Positions 60,361 to 64,000 of a stretch of DNA of 64,000 nt are shown here, piece after piece. How positions within the stretch are numbered: the first letter of the stretch is position 1; each line of letters opens with the position of its first letter. Origin of the DNA: Amyelois transitella. Taxonomy: Eukaryota > Arthropoda > Insecta > Lepidoptera > Pyralidae. The stretch is from contig NC_083518.1 of NCBI RefSeq assembly GCF_032362555.1, positions 6,026,501 to 6,090,500 on the forward strand. Reading direction: 5' to 3'. The notes beneath the pieces were generated by a model. It was not told the DNA's origin. It was given only the letters and a program-made list of their open reading frames with translations, and ran no database searches. The position numbers and the translations under genes are program-made.

Positions 60361-63300
60361 TCACTTAAAATTAGCTCCATTTGCCATGAAATCTTCGATT
60401 TCAGCAACACTGTAAATAAATAAAATAATAAGTTACATAATGGTAGTTACATTATAAATGTACCTATTGTAAGCGATGTATCAGCGTTTACACTTTTTTG
60501 TTCATTGGGAAATAAGATCATAAAACAAACGATTTCAGTTTTTTTATTTCCGAATAACCTTTATTTTTAATCGATTTATATATAATTACCAACATTTATT
60601 TTTTCTATATAATTGAGATGATAAATTACAGTGAATACTGATAAATAAATAGTTAAAAAAGTAATAGAAGTTTTACGAGAAACAATACGTGAATTTTAAG
60701 TATCAATATTGACACAATAAATGGAATAAAAATAAATTTTATTTGAGTAGTAATTAGATTATTAGGGGGATATTAATTAGATTGAAATGTTTTTGTGTTT
60801 TATATTTATTTAAAATGGGATGGGAACGACTAATTTAAAAATTTTAAATTATTAAAAAATACTAATGCTTTTTGTAAATAAAAAAAATATACAGCAACTT
60901 TTATTAAGACATCATATCCATATACGCAATATTTAAGAAAAGCAATTTATTTGGACCACTGGCCTGACTGCCAAGCTGTTATCATTTCGTGTTGATAGTT
61001 TTACAGATTATTAATATTATTCCTACAAAAAAAAAAAAACTTTTTAATATACCAGACCCTGTCCAGACCTTGTTAAAGCTTCACACCCGTGTAAATTTTA
61101 AAAACAATAGATAATTTACATTATTTTCTGTATTGACATTGTCATTTAATACAGCAATAAAACTACAATGTCAAATGAATGTAATGTGTATATAGTGGTT
61201 TTACTCACGTCCTGGGCACAAAAGTGAGGTTCTCAACACCATGATCAGTGATGAGCACATCGTCTTCTATCCGCACTCCGCCAAAACCTCGGAACCGGTC
61301 CACCACGTCCCAGTTGAAGAACTGCGATTGGGTCGGGCTGTTCTTTGCGTTTTCGAGAAGCTAAAACAAAGATGTTATAAAAAAAATAACCCGGCTCTGA
61401 ATTGTTTATGATGGATTAAAAATACATAAATCCCAGTATGAAGTCTTTATGCCGTGTGGTTCTCGGCACCAATACAAAAAAGAATAGGACTACTCCATCT
61501 CTTTTCCATGGATGTCGTAAAACGCGACCAAGGGATAGGCTTACAAACTTGGGATTCTTTTTTTAGGCGATGGGCTAGCAACCCGTCTTTATTTGGATCT
61601 CAATTCTATCATTAAGCCAAATAGCTGAACGTGGCCGATCAGTCTTTTCAAGACTGTTGGCTCTGTCTAGCCCACAAGGGATATAGACGTGACATGATAT
61701 AGTGTGAGGGACCGTGTCTCACCCGGGGTATGAAGTAGCAGCCCGGCTCCACGGTGAGCACCATGGCGGGCAGCAGGCGGCGCGCCGTGCGCAGGCGCGC
61801 CAGCGGGCCGCGCGGGCGCGCCGGGCAGCGCGGCAGGTAGCCGCCCACGTCGTGCACGTCCAGGCCCAGCAAGTGGCCCAGCCCGTGCGGCTGCAGGATG
61901 CCGTTTACCCCGTGCTGGGAAATGAGGCGGCAATTTCGAAACAATTTGTATTTTTTTATCGAGATGATTCTCTCTATGATGATGGTATTGGATAGTCGGC
62001 TGCAAAGTCATCTTAACTAAAATACATACATACATACATAAAATCACGCCTCCTTCCCGGAGGTGTAGGCAGAGACCACCTCTTTCCACTTGCCACGATC
62101 TCTGCATACTTCCTTCGCTTCATCCACATTCATAACTCTCTTCATGCAAGCTCGGCGGTTTCGGGTACTTTTGACCTGACTTAACTAAAATATAACAAAT
62201 TAAATCATCAGCTTTCGTTTAAACACACTGTATACCACACAATACATACAGAAACACACTACGAGAAGACGGCGCTATATTATGTTTTCATCGCTTACTG
62301 ACAGCATAAAACAATACATTAAACAAGTGAATAATAAAAACTAGGCATGTGTATATAGAAATTTCTAATTCTAACAAACCTCGATCATCTGATTGACGTC
62401 GCCTTTGAGGAGCCCTCCCTTCTTCAGGTGATCCAGCATCACTCTATTGGCTAACAGATGCATGTCGTGCCACATCACGCCAGGCTTTGCTTCTCTGAAA
62501 AAATTAGGTACAGGTAAAATAACATTTTAATTAATTGATTGGACTAAGTACATTCTGTCTAAAGTTTCTACATTCTGCAGTTTTTGATCTTCATATCGGT
62601 TTTGGCATGAAGAGGGTGTCATGTTTCTCTGCCATTGATTGACTACGTGCAATAAAATTGAAACCGTGCCGTGTGATTCCCGGCATCAATACAAAAAATA
62701 ATAGGACCACTCCATCTCTTTCCTATGGATGTCGTAAAAGGCGACTAAGTGATAGGCTTACAAACTTGGGATTCTTTTTTAGGAGTTGGGTGAGCAACAT
62801 GTCACTATTTGAATCTCAATTCTATCATTAAGGCAAATAGCTGAACGTAGCCATTCAGTCTTTTCAAGACTGTTGGCTCTGTCTGCCCCGCAAGGGATAT
62901 AGACGTGACCATATGTATGTAAAATTGAAACTGTATAAAAGTTTATTGGAGCTTTTTGATTATACACGTGTGTGCGATTATCATGAATTTTGGAAAATAA
63001 AGCGTGAAATATTACTATGGAATTTACGAAGGACGGCAAGGCCTACCTATGCTTGTTTTATCTTATATCAATATTTATCTTTGAGGTTAAGACTTAGAGT
63101 AAGAGCGAGACATATAAATGTGTCCAAGCTTCCTGGAGACTTTTTCACGATCAGTGAAAGTGATCACTTATCGTCTCTTTAGCTTTGAGTTTAATAGGAA
63201 AGGTAGAAAGATAGAAAATATAAGACATTGCATTTTATCATTCGTGAAAAAATGGGCTGGACAGTACAATAATGTATACCTGATGACCGCGTCCCTGGCG

Positions 63301-64000
63301 AACAGCACAGCTTCGTAGACGAGTTTCTGATCGTCTGTGAATTTTCCATTTGCGGGGAATGAGCAAGTGATGTCGGCCGCGTACCCGGCGTAGTTGCCGC
63401 CCATGTCGAATAAACTATAAACATATATCATTGTTAAAATCTGTACTAACTTGACAAAAAAGCGCAACATAAAAGAGGCGCCACTTAGTGATTCGGTGGA
63501 CATGGTCCTCCAAGAATTATTTGACCCCCCCTCTGGAGACCATTATTAGGAGCTAGGCTTATTAGGAGCTAACAAACTACAAGCTAAGTAATAATTAGTT
63601 TCCTTCTGTGGACCCCGAATTCCAAAGCACCCCAACTGAGGGTGTAACTAATAACGCGCAATGAAAAGTCAACAGTATTTTCACCACATTTACCATTTAT
63701 TCATCATCCAGGCCGCTCGTTATACTAAGATGGGTCATCTTAGTATAACGAGCGGCCCCAACTTAACACGCCAAATGATCTGACTGAATTATTGTATGTC
63801 TTGTGAAGATAGATCACAGTGACACGAACTGTTTTGTATCATCTTTTCTACCTGTGTTTCCGCAATAAAGAGATTTGTATTTGATTAGACAGAAAGAAAG
63901 AGACAACACCAAGTTTCTCACCACATATCCCCTTTCGTTAGCATCTTGGTGTTGGGCGCTGCGGCGTGTCCGTAATGAAGCGTGGCGGCGTTGTGTCCCG
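60361..64000 (-). CDS. PEPD: Xaa-Pro dipeptidase (prolidase), C-terminal six exons; N-terminal part outside window
   Basis: Minus-strand exons: 63922 to beyond 64000, 63280-63414, 62380-62494, 61723-61914, 61209-61360, 60361-60409 (phases close; about 240 codons visible). This is the M24 'pita-bread' metallopeptidase domain that cleaves X-Pro dipeptides in the cytosol. All five metal ligands are readable: Asp in LFDMGGNY, Asp in [14 protein letters not shown], His in [18 protein letters not shown], Glu in LTVEPGCYF and Glu in [12 protein letters not shown]. The exon at 61723-61914 is extremely GC-rich. The protein ends ANGANFK. Introns carry two full (TATG)n-tailed repeats and an inverted LINE end. 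It converges on ASB3. Confidence 0.95.
61451..61700 (+). repeat. Full-length copy of the (TATG)n-tailed non-autonomous repeat
   Basis: GCCGTGTGGTTCTCGGCACC, GGATGTCGTAAAACGCGACC, GGCGATGGGCTAGCAACCCG, TGGCTCTGTCTAGCCCACAA and GACGTGACATGATATAG. Its 3' end abuts the PEPD exon at 61723. Opposite to PEPD. Confidence 0.82.
62029..62175 (-). mobile_element. LINE 3' terminus with (TATG)n tail, inverted
   Basis: On plus it starts ACATACATACATA and continues AATCACGCCTCCTTCCCGGA. On minus it encodes the same [20 protein letters not shown] ... end as 33299-33445. In a PEPD intron. Confidence 0.75.
62668..62921 (+). repeat. Full-length copy of the (TATG)n-tailed non-autonomous repeat
   Basis: GCCGTGTGATTCCCGGCATC, GGATGTCGTAAAAGGCGACT, TCTCAATTCTATCATTAAGG, GCTCTGTCTGCCCCGCAAGG and GACGTGACCATATGTATGTA. 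In a PEPD intron, opposite to the gene. Confidence 0.85.
63711..63757. repeat. Perfect fold-back palindrome, 22 bp arms, 3 base loop
   Basis: GGCCGCTCGTTATACTAAGA plus TG (63711-63732) is exactly complemented by 63736-63757. In a PEPD intron. Confidence 0.88.

Noticed and set aside
61667-62107. Long GC-rich ORFs on both strands
   Set aside because: They are shadows of the PEPD exon 61723-61914; its own frame encodes the prolidase metal-binding motifs.

Overview
The window is lepidopteran (moth or butterfly) nuclear DNA. It is AT-rich, with many short exons, GTAAGT-type donors and large introns. Its repeats are typical of Lepidoptera: non-autonomous Helitrons with A/T flanks and CTAG ends, a tRNA-headed SINE, LINE tails ending in (TATG)n, and scattered TACCTA runs. 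There are no operons, CRISPR arrays or rRNA genes. I cannot name the species.

Layout, left to right: the last exon of PPP4R2 (1-1314, +); a nine-exon 4-coumarate:CoA-ligase/luciferase-like acyl-CoA synthetase (2794-15566, -); a ten-exon mitochondrial ABCB10-type ABC transporter (17357-22452, -); a ten-exon ACBD3/GCP60 Golgi protein (24413-29247, -); NPRL3, eleven coding exons (31178-37997, +), head-to-head with ACBD3; MOSPD1, four exons (41010-42583, +); a four-exon beta-1,4-galactosyltransferase-family enzyme (46488-48595, -); an unrecognised serine-rich ORF (50542-51225, +); a five-exon PRR11-like proline-rich gene (52001-54647, +); ASB3, three coding exons plus a probable upstream exon (57804-59937, +); and the C-terminal two thirds of prolidase PEPD (60361 to beyond 64000, -). 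Exon joins were worked out by hand from splice sites. Reading phase closes at every junction of the eight complete multi-exon models and of the partial PEPD model.

The genes are housekeeping neighbours rather than one pathway: phosphatase regulation, acyl activation, mitochondrial export, Golgi structure, amino-acid sensing upstream of TORC1 (NPRL3 in GATOR1), ER-membrane MSP-domain adaptor, glycosylation, ubiquitin ligase substrate choice (ASB3) and dipeptide recycling (PEPD).

The most interesting observations lie outside the core coding regions. They are a decayed tandem copy of an ACBD3 GOLD-domain exon; a diverged ~125 bp block, ending in a splice donor, that sits upstream of both ABCB10 and ACBD3/NPRL3; a non-autonomous repeat family that shares its 3' end with a LINE; many near-perfect fold-back palindromes; and a cluster of TATCGATA sites upstream of ASB3. 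I did not find a defence-like or otherwise wholly new multi-gene system.
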